Positions 22,701 to 35,050 are shown, numbered from the stretch's first letter. The stretch is 44,094 bases of DNA from Actinomortierella ambigua (GCA_016098155.1 JAAAJB010000284.1:1-44094); one strand, 5' to 3'. Notes: generated by a model not told the origin, from the sequence alone. Numbers and translations are program-made.

Positions 22701-23242
22701 TCAAGCCTGCCGAGCCATGGTGCGAATGGACACATTCTCTGTGCGGTCGGGGAGATCTTTTGGGCCGAGAATAAGAAATGAAGAGTCCCATCCAGGTACG
22801 GTCATAACGAAAATCTTGAACATGGCCTCGAGATGGTCCACCATGGCGGCTTCCATAGGGGTTGGGGGCTTGTCCTTCAGCAACACGCCGTACCACACTG
22901 CGCTAACAAAATCCACGATGTTGCTGCTATGTGTGATGTTGATACTGTCAGGGCTGAAATCAGTTGGGTCGAACACCGAAAGGCTTGTGCCGTAGAAGCC
23001 ATAGCCGTCAGTCTCAGCACCGCAGTTCGTCTCAGCACCGCAGTTCACACAACGCGCTTGATGCCATTAAAAAAAAGTGGGCTTGTCAGGACTTTGTATA
23101 TTCATACTTCACTCCCATCTTGGCCACGCTACCGTTCCCTATCCGCTCTACCGGTATACCGCTTACCCGCCACTTTCCTTCGCTCGACCCCCGAACTCTC
23201 GTGCTCGGGACCGCGAGTCTTGCTTTGAACAGGGAGCTTCAT
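22701..23242 (-). CDS. Orphan two-exon protein of unknown function
   Basis: Exon 23242-23167 starts ATG (MKLPVQSKTRGPEHESSGVE) and ends at a GGTAAGC donor. The acceptor ATCAAG at 23057-23058, preceded by a CTGAC branch point and a T8 tract, opens exon 23056-22701. The join is in phase and gives 143 aa. The second exon begins RCVNCGAETNCGAETDGYGF, in which NCGAET is a tandem duplication coded by an 18-bp direct repeat. It continues with IVDFVSAVWYGVLLKDKPP and MFKIFVMTVPGWDSSFLILG. CxxC plus the nearby Cys might bind metal, but there are not enough ligands for a standard zinc finger. No signal peptide is seen. I do not recognise a family. Confidence 0.45.
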
Positions 23243-24177
23243 GTGTTGTAAACTGGGAAATTGGGGAGAGATTGAGAGATTGTGGGAGCGAAAAAAAGAG
23301 GTGAAGGGAAAAAGAGAGAAGAGCGATCTTTCATGATCCTTATATATCACTTTTCCATCATCTTCAGGGGCTCGGGTAGGGAAAACACCCCGAAGCCGTC
23401 TCAAAGTTGAAACAGACCAAGTCTTCTGCCAAGGAAAAAGAAGCGCGCACTGTCGCACCCGCCAGCACACTAAACCGCCATGCAACACTCTTTCTTGGTT
23501 GCACCCTTTTCCCTTTCTTTACATTTTGGAAACTACAGGGAGGTTGCCACTGAAGAAGAGGAATTGGTATCCAACTCAGAGTAGAGCACGATCACACACA
23601 CACACACACACACACACGCATAGTCTCTCTCTCTCTCCTCGACAACTGTATGTCGCTGGGATCGAGCAGAGTAGATTCTAAGTGGACAAGGGGATAGACA
23701 GATACCCTTTCGTTCTCTCTTGCACCAATATTCAAGGGGATGCACAAGAGTGAACGTATCGCTTCCCCCCCCCCTTCCCCTTTGGGATATCTCATTCCAG
23801 TCTACCCTCGAGGAGGGACGAGCATTCTGATCCGTGGCAAACCGATGCCAAAGGCAACAAAGGCACCTTTTTTTTTTGTTTCCTTGTCTTGTCTTTGACT
23901 GCATGAGGCGCCTCTTTTTCTTTTTTCCTTCTTTGTTCCATCGCCTCTCATTCTCACTCTTTCTTCTTCTTCTTCTTCTTCTTCTTCTTCTTCTTCTTCG
24001 TCATTGAGGATATTCTTGCGGCGAGCAACCAACTAAACAACCAAACAAGCTTGCAGTTGGACAGGGCGATGCACCTTTGCAAGGATAGACCCAGCCTGCA
24101 GGCATAGCAAACTTCTCTAGGCACCCAAACGACATCTACGACATAAAGAATACACACCACAACATCGCCATCAAACC
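23243..24177. other. Intergenic with microsatellites
   Basis: Divergent promoter region between the orphan gene at 23242 (minus) and the membrane protein at 24178 (plus). It holds a CA run at 23593-23617, a C9 run near 23766 and a TTC run at 23961-23999. No coding region is supported. Confidence 0.6.
23961..23999. repeat. TTC trinucleotide repeat
   Basis: Thirteen TTC units about 180 bp upstream of the membrane protein start at 24178. Confidence 0.95.
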
Positions 24178-25707
24178 ATGGCTGGCCACATACTCTTGCA
24201 CGCACTCTTTCACTCCGTGGCCTCGCTGGGGTACATTCCCTTTGCGTTGACGTCGACCTTGTTCGCTATCTCGACACCATACATCAATCTCTCGCCCATC
24301 GCCATCATTCTCCTAGCCTTCGCTCCACCGCTAACGTTGTTCCCACTCTTATGCTTTTCGTATCGATACCTTGAGAAATTCACCTCCATCTCGCTCACTA
24401 TCCAACGCGCCAAGACCTACATTGTCCTCTCTGGCTGCGGCCTGTGCCTGTTGGTCGGCGCTCAGATCGTGCTCGTCCACCTTGTGGCCACGCCCCGCAA
24501 CTCTCGGTTCAACACCCTCATCCATACCCATGTTCCTCCAACGCTGGCACAGGATCACCCGAGCTTTCTATCGAACAATGTACAACAGGACAAACCTCAG
24601 CAGCAACAACAGCAGCAACATCCCCAACATGTATTACCATCAAATGGATGGGCGATTCCAGGGACTGGGTCAGCAGATGCCACTCCAATACAAAGTGCTC
24701 ATTTGATCGAGTCTCTGACCTCCTCTATCGATCACAATGATGATGCCGAACATGGCAGCGCATACCCATCCTCTGCGGACGATGACACCTTGCGGACCCT
24801 CTTCCACAAAAGCACAGGCACCAGCCCTCGGCCATTGTCGTCAGATATGGCCATCATCGACCCAAGACGTTTGCGGCGGCGGCAGCTACAAGTGGGTCCC
24901 GAGACGGGGATGGAGATTGTTGAAAATACCAAAGAGAGCAGCAACGACGACTCAAAGACTCGGCAGACAAGCAAACCTATCCCAGCCATGGCGCCTATCC
25001 CGATCTATTTGCTTCCAGAAACGTCAGGAGATGCTACAGAAGATGCCTTGAAATCGCCACAGCCTCCGTCTCTTTCAACAGACGACCTAGGCGGATCAAT
25101 GGTAGTCCCGAGCATACCTGGTGACCCTCTTGAGAAGGTCGTGAGTACTACATCGGTAGGACTGGGGGGAGAAAATAATCATCCTCACGATTCAGCCGAA
25201 CCCACCAAGGATGACCCACCACAGCGACCATCGTCTCACGACCCATATCCTCATTCGCTGCCCCCATGGGAAAATGATCTTTTGACCCAGCTTGAGTCAT
25301 CGTCATCATCACACGGCTCTAGTGGCACCAACCGCCAGCCTAGCACGGGCTTTTACACCGTCCCGGGATTTCTGACCGTCCTCTTTGTAGCGAGTCAGGC
25401 AGCCCTGATCGGCCTCCTCTCGATGCTTTTCCTCGGCGTCTTGATTTTGACCGAGTTTGTGCTCGACCGTGAAGACGAGGACCCCGATGCTCGCCGTCGG
25501 TGCTTTCTGTACTGGGCGCGCGGCGTGGGCATTGCCGTTGCCACCGTCGCTAGTGCTGTCCATGGATCGATGCTTAGCACCTATGTCCTCCTCGATGGGC
25601 AGTCCGATTGGATCAGCAAAGCCGTCATCGCCTCGATCGGCTTTTATTGGTTCGCCATGATTGTCCTCATGAGGCGCGTTTCGGCTCCACCGCCGTGGGA
25701 GTGCTGA
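24178..25707 (+). CDS. Orphan multi-pass membrane protein with long hydrophilic loop
   Basis: A single-exon frame of 509 aa; the ATG is in a good context (ACCATGG). Three hydrophobic helices lie at about residues 11-32, 39-62 (SPIAIILLAFAPPLTLFPLL) and 79-104 (TYIVLSGCGLCLLVGAQIVL). A loop of about 285 residues follows, rich in Gln, Ser, Asp, Pro and Thr, including a short Gln run. Three more helices lie at about 397-428 (VLFVASQAALIGLLSMLFLG), 446-470 and 482-500. With six helices both ends would be on the same side. No catalytic or transport motif is seen, and I recognise no family. Codon use is like its neighbours and the frame is intact, so the gene is real although the function is unknown. 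Confidence 0.8.
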   Translation: MAGHILLHALFHSVASLGYIPFALTSTLFAISTPYINLSPIAIILLAFAPPLTLFPLLCFSYRYLEKFTSISLTIQRAKTYIVLSGCGLCLLVGAQIVLVHLVATPRNSRFNTLIHTHVPPTLAQDHPSFLSNNVQQDKPQQQQQQQHPQHVLPSNGWAIPGTGSADATPIQSAHLIESLTSSIDHNDDAEHGSAYPSSADDDTLRTLFHKSTGTSPRPLSSDMAIIDPRRLRRRQLQVGPETGMEIVENTKESSNDDSKTRQTSKPIPAMAPIPIYLLPETSGDATEDALKSPQPPSLSTDDLGGSMVVPSIPGDPLEKVVSTTSVGLGGENNHPHDSAEPTKDDPPQRPSSHDPYPHSLPPWENDLLTQLESSSSSHGSSGTNRQPSTGFYTVPGFLTVLFVASQAALIGLLSMLFLGVLILTEFVLDREDEDPDARRRCFLYWARGVGIAVATVASAVHGSMLSTYVLLDGQSDWISKAVIASIGFYWFAMIVLMRRVSAPPPWEC

Positions 25708-26470
25708 AGGAAAGAAGAAAAAAAAAAGCAGAGTCGCCAACATCATGTGTTGTCCATCGTTCTTTTTAGAGATTTTGTTTCCTTCCTCTCCTTCCTCCCT
25801 CCCCTGCGTTCTCCTCTTCCCGCCTCCTTCTACCTTTGACTGGAGGGGGGGGGCAGCAGGGGAAGAGAAAACCTACTTGGCACCACAAGCTAAAGATGGT
25901 TAGTTTTCAAGACAACAACAGAATACAGTTGTAGCAGTAGCTTAATTGAATTCACAATCTTCTACTTCAATGATTTTATTGGCTGGCACTTTATGACGAC
26001 AAGGGGACAACTATCCGCAAAAGCCGATGGAGGTAGGATATGCTGTGTCTGTTGCGCGAAAAAGTTGAGCGAGCCGCCAACACAAATGACAGCGCGCTTC
26101 CCATTTTGGGAAGACCGAGCGCAGGAGAGAGAGAGAGAGAGAGGTCTTTGCGCAGCGTCCACACGACCCCTTTCTTCTCGTCGGTGACATATCATTGGAG
26201 ACGAGAGAGAGAGAGAACACGATTGAAAGCCTCTGTTGCACTGATCGGATATATTGCCCTCCACCCAGAACAAAGGCCGTTGTATTTGTCTATCAGTCAA
26301 ACACGGCCTGGCATGGTGACTTGTTTGGTGTCACAAACGTGTGATTGAGACCCACCAGGCCTCCTCTCTTTCTCACGATGCAATGTATAAAGTACCCCCA
26401 ACTCATTTCATTTTCATTCAACACAGACATCATTCCACAGTGACCACAGCAGTATTCCTCTGATTGCATC
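25708..26470. other. Intergenic: 3' flank of the membrane protein and methyltransferase promoter
   Basis: Pyrimidine-rich 3' flank at 25760-25850, two GA runs at 26125-26141 and 26200-26215, and a TATA box (separate entry). No gene seen. Confidence 0.6.
26386..26392 (+). promoter_or_regulatory. TATA box of the methyltransferase gene
   Basis: TATAAAG, 79 bases before the ATG at 26471, followed by a CA-rich, pyrimidine-rich 5' leader that fits a short 5' UTR. Confidence 0.55.
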
Positions 26471-27434
26471 ATGGCCACATTCTCGAGCAAGACCTATAAC
26501 AGCGCGCTGTACCAGTCCTTCCGCCCTGTCTACAACGGCAACCTCTTCAAGATGCTTTACGACTACCATGCACGAGGCAACGGCAAGCTCGACCTCGCTG
26601 TGGATGTTGGCACCGGTACCGTTTCTATCTGAGCTAGTTGTCATGCCAACTCTGAATCACCATGTTTATCTCCGCACATGCCCTTTTCTTTTCCCCACAA
26701 TTTTTTTTTTTTTTTTTTTTTTTTTGCGGGGTCACTGACATTGAAACAAAATAATATTAATAGGCACTGGTCAAGTCGCAACCATTCTGGCGGACAAATT
26801 CCGACGCGTCAAGGGAATCGACGCCTCCGCCAAGATGATTGAGGCCGCGGTCCAAAAGCCCAATGTCGAGTATATTGTCAGCCCCTCCGAGGACCTGTCC
26901 GTCCTCCCATCCTCCTCCGTCGACCTCCTCACAGTCGCCCAAGCCCTGCACTGGTTCGACCACCCTAAATTCTTTGCCGAGGTCCACCGCGTCCTTACTC
27001 CCGGCGGTACCTTTGCCGCGATAGGCTATTCCTTTGTCGTCCTCAAAGACCACCCACGCGCCTCGGCCAAGATTGTCGAGCTCGGCCTCGGTAAGGACAA
27101 GCTCGGCAACTACTGGGACCCCGGTCGTGCCATCCTCGACAACCTCTACCGCGACGTTGAGTTTGCGCACCTGGTCGATGTCCAACATCACACCTTCCCC
27201 AACAACAAGGACCACTTCCCGGACATCTTGACCCAGGACGTCTCCATGGATACCTTCCGGAATTACATCAAGACCTGGTCGTCTTACAAAACCTACTCGG
27301 AAAAGTTCCCCGACCGCCCTGACATTGTCGATCAGACCATAGACGAGATCTTGCGCGAAGAACAGCTCTCGGGCCAGGATGTCGTTCATCTCCAGTGGCC
27401 TTCCACTGTCATCCTCGGTCGAAAGTCGGCTTAG
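26471..27434 (+). CDS. SAM-dependent methyltransferase, TMT1/CRG1 type
   Basis: Exons 26471-26615 and 26764-27434 join in phase 1 to give 271 aa; the intron carries a T23 run and ends TAATAG. The class I methyltransferase fold shows motif I split by the intron, LDLAVDVGTGTGQVATILAD, then the post-I acidic residue in VKGIDASAKMIEAA, SPSEDLSVLP, and the motif II/III region VDLLTVAQALHWFDHPKFFA with VHRVLTPGGTFA. The N-terminal YNSALYQSFRPVYNGNLF and the C-terminal STVILGRKSA match the yeast TMT1 (trans-aconitate) and CRG1 (cantharidin) methyltransferase group. The exact substrate cannot be told. Length is slightly below yeast members (about 290-300 aa). A possible AATAAA polyadenylation signal lies at 27628-27633. 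Confidence 0.92.
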
Positions 27435-27675
27435 AGTTGGGTAGTGCCATTTTTTCGTTGTCCTTGTTGTTGTAGTATTTGTTGTTGTTATTGTTGTTCA
27501 AAGTTTTGCTTTTCTGGGCACGCTCCATCCTCTCTCACTCACCAATGTTGCTCATCGTCCCACAAATGCACATGAACAAAAAAAAAATAGGAAAGAATGA
27601 AAACCATGCAGGCTACTCAGGTTCTAGAATAAAATACAAAAGGTGGCAAGGTATTATTATATAAAAAAAAAAAGG

Positions 27676-30600
27676 CTACGTCTTGACTTCACTGAGATCA
27701 GCCGTCAGCTCTGATGCGTACGGCTGCCGTTTGAGCATGGGCATGGGCACGCTCACCCCTGGAGGAGAAACAAGTGAGGGTGACGCCGTCGTCGTAGCTA
27801 GAACGTGGGTGGGTCGCTGGGGTTGGGTATATGGGCTATTGCTGCTGCCGATGTTGTTGCTGCCGTTATTACTATCGCTGTTGTTGCTGTTGGTACCAGT
27901 CGTGCGACTCGTGGCAAAAGTCGTGTTTGGCGGTAGAGGAACAGGTCCAACCCGTGACGCCATCGATAGGGTCGACGACGTCGAGGGTGTTGGTCGGTGC
28001 GTAGGAACATGTCGCGCCTTTCCTACACTCGAGGTCACCACCGCGGCTACAGCGCCACTAGCAGTAGCATCGCCACCAACTGAATCAGCCTGTTCGCCTT
28101 CCTGTTGGCTGTTGTTGTTTTGGTTGCTTTGAAAACTGCTCCCACTGTTACTTCCTTGGCTGTTCCGATGGCTGCTGTTACGCCTTCGGCTCGCTCTCGC
28201 AGCCACCGTCGTGGACGACGATGACAAGGACAATGGCGTACCGCTATTGCTAAACATTGTATGCATTGGTACCACTCCTGAGTGGTTGGTCACTGCCGTA
28301 TCCATTGGGGGCGCACTCGCACTCGCACTCACAAATGTTACTGGTGGCATTGGCGCCACATATGGTGCTGGCCCTCGAGGTGCTGACAGCGGTGTCGTCG
28401 TCGTCGTCACTCCCGTCATCACAAGGCTCGAGCCAGTACTAGGGTGGACTGGATGGTGAGCTGTCACGAACGGGCTATGAATGTGCCTGCCCGTGGCTGT
28501 GACAGCGTCTGGCGCTACGCGCGATCGCGACTGTCGGATGAACCGGCTTCGGCGGTGGTGTCCTGGGAGCGTATCATCCCCATACTCATCCTCTTCCTCG
28601 CCCTCGTCATGACTGCCATGGCTGTCGTCGTGCGTATGCTCGCTCGTCGTCTCATATACAAGATCGTCATCGTCCGAACCATCCTCTTCATCCGAGAGAT
28701 AACTGTCACGGTCACTCAGATGCCCCTCCTCCTCGCCTCGACGGCGCCCGCGACGATGACGATGATGGCGCCGCCTTGCCTCCCCATCTTGGCCAGATGA
28801 CCAGTGGCTTGAGAATCCCGAGCTATCGTGTAGCTTCTCATCCGCTGGTATCCGCTGCATCTCCTGCAGGTTCATCCCCTGTTCTCGCAGCGCGCGCTCT
28901 TCGACCTCGATAACCAGCCTCTTTTGGCGGGCAATCGCAAACGGCAGCAACATGATCGGCACCACAATCCATGCAAACAGGATCGGCACATTGGTCGCCA
29001 GCCGGTTGTACGATCCCAGTAACACATACCGCGCCATCTGGACGGCATTCAAAAACGGCATAGCATGCACCCACCGGTAAAATACAGGCATCAGCTCCAC
29101 GGTATTAAACACGGCAATCACATTCATAATCACATACGTGATCGTGATGGATGGAATGTATACCACAGGCACCAAGAAAATCAAAAACAGCACCATGGCC
29201 GAGACGGAGCACTGCAACAGGAACATGCTCCCGAACAGCGCCATGAACTGCGAGAATCCGTCAAACGGAACCCCAAACGTCAGCAACAACAGACTGTAGA
29301 CCATCGACAGCACCGTCAGAAACACCGCCAGCGGTGCCAACATGTAGCACATCGTCCGTGCCACAGACACGTGCCTTGTCATCGGTTGGATCGTGTTCGC
29401 CACCAGATATGTCGACCCGCCCGCGACCAAAAACACCCAGATGTACGCCACCGTCGTCGCCGAAGACAAGATACTGGCCGTCGGCGGGTGTAGATCAAGC
29501 TCTTGGAACGCGACAGGGGTGCCCAGCACCCACGGCGTATCGATCAATGACGTCAAGGTCTGGTTCCCATCCTGCGCCAGCGACAGCACGGTGAAGATCC
29601 ATTTTGAATTGAACGTCTTGATGAAATCCACAAAGTGCATGTACATTCCAGACACCACCACCGGCCTCGTCACCAACGGGTTCCGCCCTCCGTCGTAGAT
29701 CAACGTAAACGCCCGTGTCGGATCATACTCTTTGTTTGGCAAAGAGAGTGCACTAAACAACGACCGCGACGAGTTGGGCTGGATCACCACCGCTCCCCAG
29801 TACTTGCCCCGATTCACGTCGTCCATCACCTGTTGCTGCGTTTTGTACTTGGTTGTCTCAATCACCCAATTGATCTTGCGAGGATTGTTGTTGACCGAAT
29901 TGGTGTACGTGATAAACTCGGACCCCACCATCGAAAAGTCAAAGTCCACCACCGCCACATTGATGTTGCCCAAGCTTTGGTCTGCCTGAAACTAAATGGA
30001 AGATGTGGGAAGTAGGGAAGAAGACACGTTAGCGACTCTATTTTTTTTTTCTCTCCTACCGCACAGCGACATCCACGAAGAAAAGAAACGGAACATAGGG
30101 CTTACCTCGGCTGCAAAGTAAAGCGCCATGAGAGCAAAGTACGAAACGGCCATCACCACCAACACCTTGGCTAGTGTCATCATCACTTCGTGCCATCCAG
30201 GTCGCTCCGGCATGTCCAACATAATGTCGATAAAATTAAACAAGTCCGTCTCGGGTTCTTGTCCATTCTTCCCCGGCACTCCCGTCTTTCGCACCATCAC
30301 CACTTTAGTGCCCGTGCTAGTACGGGTACTGCTAACAGGCACCCCCACTCTTCCTCCTCCCATCGCCCGACCAGCAGCCTCAACCTCGATCGATCCGGAC
30401 ACGCGAGGCGACGCTCCGGACCGTTCACTCCGAGGATACCGTGGTGACGACGCGGATGGTGTTAGGTTCTGCCGTGTTGAAAAATGACTGTCCATCAACT
30501 CACTTCTACTGCTGCTCAGCCGATGCTGTCCTACCGCCGCCGCTGGCACCATTCCACCTCTAAGGACCCTCGGTGTCGTAGACCTACTTGTTGCTGAGTT

Positions 30601-32161
30601 ATGCTGTTGCTGTTGTTGTTGCTGATAACGATGAAGGTGAGGAGGTGGCTGTGGCTGGTCATGTCGTCGTCTCATCCCATATCCTGCCAGTATCCGAAAT
30701 CGGTCCACCAACGACATTGGCTTCTCTGAAAAGGAAGAAGGAGGGGGGGAGGAAGAGCCTCCTCTTCTTCTCCGTCCATCTCGATACTGCTCTGATGAGG
30801 AAGTGGTGGAGGATGCCAAGACAGTAGTGGTCGTTGCTGAAGGCGGCGAGGAGCTCCCCGTACGAGTTCCCTCTATGAACCCCCTTGACGGCCTGCCACC
30901 GTCCTGTGTGCGTGGTCCTGGTCGTTGTGGCCGCGACCTCCTCCGCTCACTCGCCTCGCTTGCTTCAACAGATGGGTGTTGCTGGCTGCTTTCACTTGGA
31001 CGATTCGGAGAACCTGGTCCCGAGTGCTGAGCAGCAGCTTGAGGGGTTGCAAATGGGTCTACTGTAGCCAGTGTCTGACCATGAACTTGTTGTTGCATTT
31101 GTTGCTGCTGTTGCTGTGGCTGTGGCTGAGAGGGAACTCCCCTGCCCACGCTTGGATCCATATACAACGCTGCGTCGTCAAAGATGGCCGACTGATATGC
31201 AGGTACGGGCGACATACTCGACATTTCATACACCTGATCATCGTCTTCTGAAGGATGATGCCGCCCTCTCAATAACCGCTGGCTTTGCTGCTGTTGTTGC
31301 TGCTGTTGTTGCGGTTGCGGTTGCGGTTGTTGCTGTTGCTGCTGTAATCGATGCTGCTCTTCAAGATGCTGTCGCTCCAACTGTTCCTCATGTTGCTGAA
31401 CACGGTACTTTTCCTCTTCGAGCTGTCGTAAATGCTGTGGGGCGTACGGAAGCGTCGACGACTGGTCGATCCCTGCATTGGAGGACGGTTGATCTTTTAC
31501 ATCTTGAGCCGCTGTTGCTGTCGCTGTTGTTGGTGACGAGGTCCTTGCTGCTGTTGCTGTTGCTGCTGCCAACGTCTCTGCTGCTTCCGACAATGGTTGT
31601 GGTGCCGAGGGAGCAGCCGTATTGGCAGCAACATGGCGAACGCTAGTAGCTGTAGAGCCGGACCCTGTGCTCTCGTTCTCACTGTCACTGTAGTCGCCAA
31701 TGTAAATGTCACCAAGGTGAGTCGTTGATGGCCGCTGCTGCTGCTGTTGCTGCTGTGGGTGAGGAGGTAGTGAGGGAGGTGCTGTTGGGGCCGACGCCGA
31801 AGGGATTCTCGACAGCAACGTGTCTTTTTTTTTCCCAAAAAAAAAGTTGAGACAAAGGAGGAGGACGGGGAGGGGTGGTGTGCAAAAAGAAAGGAGAGGG
31901 CGGAGGAGAGCATGGCCGTGTTAGTTTCCTTTCCCCCTAAAATATCGAGTCCGCATTCATATTGCTGTTGCATTGCAGTGGCGAGAGTACACGGTGGTTG
32001 GTGGTGATGGGAAAAGACATGCTCTTACCATGAATAGTATGGACTCCATGGGGGCTGTGAGCAGACGGTGCATGAGGGGGTAATGGGCTCGTTAGGGGTG
32101 GAGAGGCTGCCGAGTCAGTCTCCAAGGTGTTCGCCGAGGAGGTCCTGCTGGCCGAGTCCAT
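27676..32161 (-). CDS. SNG1/DUF3533 family membrane protein with long disordered ends
   Basis: Three exons, 32161-32029, 31823-30106 and 29991-27676, join in phase to 1388 aa. Residues 1-560 are disordered, with several Gln runs, Ser/Pro/Arg-rich stretches and little conservation. The core begins with one helix (LAKVLVVMAVSYFALMALYF, about 593-615), then an outside loop with NINVAVVDFDFSMVGSEFI, a region like YKTQQQVMDDVNRGKYWGAV and TRAFTLIYDGGRNPLV, and five helices at about 794-971 (for example VAYIWVFLVAGGSTYLVANT). This is the layout of the yeast SNG1 nitrosoguanidine-resistance family, thought to act at the plasma membrane in drug tolerance or lipid asymmetry. The tail after about 990 is again disordered (acidic, His, Ser/Thr-rich). 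Yeast SNG1 has about 550 residues, so the extra 800 flank a normal core. Confidence 0.88.
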
Positions 32162-33302
32162 GGTGGAATAAAGTTGATGCTTGAGTAGAGAGGGATGCCA
32201 AGACAAGAATGGGATCAATCAAGCCCACTTGCACCATGCAATGGGATGAAGGAGAGGAGGAGGGGTGGGGAGCGAGAATGGAAGAAAGGAAGGAAGGAAG
32301 AAGGAATGCAATGGAGGAGAGGTGGAGGACGAGTGGGGTGAAGTGAGGTGGAGGGAAATGCCCAGTTTGCCGTGCCAACTGTGCCTGAGAGACAAACACT
32401 TACACTCACACACCACACAACCCTCCACACCCCACTTTGCTCACGTTCTCAGCAAGACATGACAAAAGGGCCACGGGTGAGAAGAGAGAGGAGGGGAGCG
32501 GGGCTCTCACCTCGCCCTCTCTCTTTCTGTCTCTGTCACTCAAAGTTGCTCTGCCGGGTGGGTTGTTGCCCTTCTTCCTCGTGTTACTCACGCTCTTGTT
32601 TTTTTGTTGCTACTGTTGTTGATGTTGTTGTTGTTGGAGGCCGTGTCGGTACGGTACCTGTTTTTCCTCCCATCGACTCCTGTTGGCGCCTACCGCATCG
32701 CATCCACCAGCAGGCAGAAAAAGACTGTCTCGAAAAGATTGAGCATTTTGTGTTCAGCCTGACAAAGCTGCAAGCATGCAAGGTTACAACCTGCTACTCT
32801 ACTCTCCCCTTCAAAGGGCCACAGTATAACTGTAGACTGTCTCTCACTCGGTCCAATTTGTGTGTGTGTGTGTGTATGTGTGTGCAGTGGTGTCTTTACA
32901 CCTCTTTTTGACATGTCTGAAACGTGCAAGAAAAACCCAATCGGTTGCTGTTCAGAGGTGTAAGCTTATCTGACATGCTCTCCAGTATCGCTCTATTCCA
33001 ACTCTGAACACCGCCACCATCGCACAAACAACCACAAAATCGTTCAGCCCACTGAAACAAACATGCAAAAAAAAACAGCCCACTCCTCTCCGCGCATACC
33101 TTTTCCTTTGCTCCCTGGCAACAGCGAAATGAATGGTGCGGAAAGGAGATTTATAGAGGTTGCAACATCAGTATTTATGTGTGTATGTGTCTGTGTATTT
33201 TGCGCTGGTGCAACCTACTTCTAACGACAGCGAGTAAACTCCTTTCTGAATATACAGTACTCCAATGTATCCGAGTCTCGTCCAACTCTTTTTCTATACT
33301 TT
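32162..33302. other. Intergenic between the SNG1-like gene and STRAP
   Basis: SNG1-like promoter region and STRAP 3' flank. It has GGAA repeats near 32285-32310, a TTG run near 32600-32640 and a TG run at 32862-32884. I see no gene; open frames are short and low-complexity. Confidence 0.55.
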
Positions 33303-35050
33303 CTATGCGTCCTCCGTGCCATCACCCTGCCACAGGCCATAGCGTTTGCCTGGGGTGGTCTGCCATAATCGGATCGTTCCATCCTCTACAATGAGAGTAA
33401 CGGCAACAAAAATGACAAAAATGATATAAAAAATGAAAGTGAGTATTAAAAAAAAAGTGCACGGATAGGGGTGAAGGATGATTGGAGGGTTGTCCTGTTA
33501 CACCGAATAAAAAGCCTTGGCATGCGAAATGAAGTGGGTAACAAATGAAAATACGTACCAGATCCAGTAGCATACAGCTCTCCATCGGGGCTGTAGCTGA
33601 CCGTATGCACAGGTCCATGGTGACCTTTGTACACTTCCAGCTCACGACCACTGTCAAAGTCATAGATCCGCACCCATAGATCGGAGCTGCCTCCTGCCAC
33701 AAGTCGTGTGTGGTTAGGATGCAGCGACACCGCCGAGACATCATACTCTGTCTTGATGTGTTTCCTCAACGTGTACCTAATACGTTGATTCAAAGCAAAA
33801 GCAGGCTTGTGACGTCAGAAAACTTCAATGCTACAATGGCATGTGTTAACAAGCGGAGAAAAGAGATTGCCCCTTCGAGAATACACAAGTAAAGGTCGAC
33901 ATACGTCTGAGCGTCCCAGAAATAAACCGTCTTGCCGCAAGTTGAGGTAATGTACTGGCCATCGGCAGAGAGCTGCATCGAGGCAACAGGTCCGTCCATC
34001 TTGCAAGCATGCACCTGGTTAAATGTACGGGGGTCCCAAATCCTATCGATCGTAGTAAAAAGAACAATATACGATGAAACCAATCGACAATAACAACAAC
34101 AACAAAAGAGAGCGTCAGTCGTGATGTATTCTAGTCAAACAATACAAATCATTCCATGGTCCGTCAATCTTTTTTTTTTCCTCTTGGGCAGATTCTCATG
34201 GTTGAACCATACTTAATCTCCATATCATCGCCAGAGCTCAAAATCATGTTGCGAGTCGGATCCCACACAACGTTGCGGATCATGTTCATGTGTCCTTCTG
34301 CCTGCGATGCTGGTTGGCCCACCAGATCTGGGCGGTTCAAGTCAAAGATTCGAAGCTTCTTCTCCTGGCCTCCTGTCACGATACGTGTACCATCGCCTGA
34401 AAAGTCACATCCACGAACAATGTGTTGATGCGGGAACGAGTGCAGGATGTCGCCTGAATATGTATCCCAGACTTTACTACCAGAATGGTAAAAAGTAAAA
34501 AGTACAATAAACTGTTAGTTTGGCCATTGCAAAAGCAACAATGTCAGGTATAGCAACCCTATCGAGAAGAGGGAGAGAGAGTGTGTGTGTGTGTGCATGT
34601 ACGCCGAGGGTGTTTCTGCTTCTCCCTCCCCCCCCCCTTCCCCACCCCCTTGCAAAGGCTCTCCTCCTCCTACTCACTGAACAATTGAGCTCAACTTTTC
34701 TTACGCTGTAAAGTCTGCAGACGCTGTGACGGCCATGCTCGCGTCGGTGCTCATCCGAGCACTCCACACTGCTCCCTTGTGTCCGATGAAGGTTCCAATC
34801 CAATCGCCTGTTTGACCATCACGCAGCATTGGGTTTCCATCTAGGACAAAGAAAATAACAAAGCCATCAGTTTCAGGGAGTGTGTGCGCCGTTCGCCAAG
34901 GAGAAGGAGGGCATCATCTCTTGCTGTACCTTTGCATGCGCTAATCATAAAGTATGAGCCGTCAGACATGATTCGTGAGAACTGGAGGTCGACCACAGGC
35001 CTTGTGTGGCCTGAACATGTCAGAGGAATTGCACGAGGAGTCGATGCCAT
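33303..35050 (-). CDS. STRAP: STRAP/UNRIP-like WD40-repeat protein
   Basis: Six exons: 35050-34930, 34840-34705, 34476-34213, 34042-33905, 33776-33559, 33385-33303. All joins are GT-AG and in phase and give 319 aa (human STRAP 350). The start [17 protein letters not shown] is diagnostic, followed by [100 protein letters not shown] and [20 protein letters not shown], ending with [13 protein letters not shown]. These form a seven-blade propeller. In animals STRAP binds the SMN complex, where it helps assemble spliceosomal snRNPs, and TGF-beta receptors; the fungal role is more likely in RNA-protein assembly or translation. Confidence 0.96.

Noticed and set aside
29065..30015. His/Arg/Gln-rich plus-strand frames over the SNG1-like gene
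   Set aside because: Composition artefacts of the antisense strand of a membrane protein exon.
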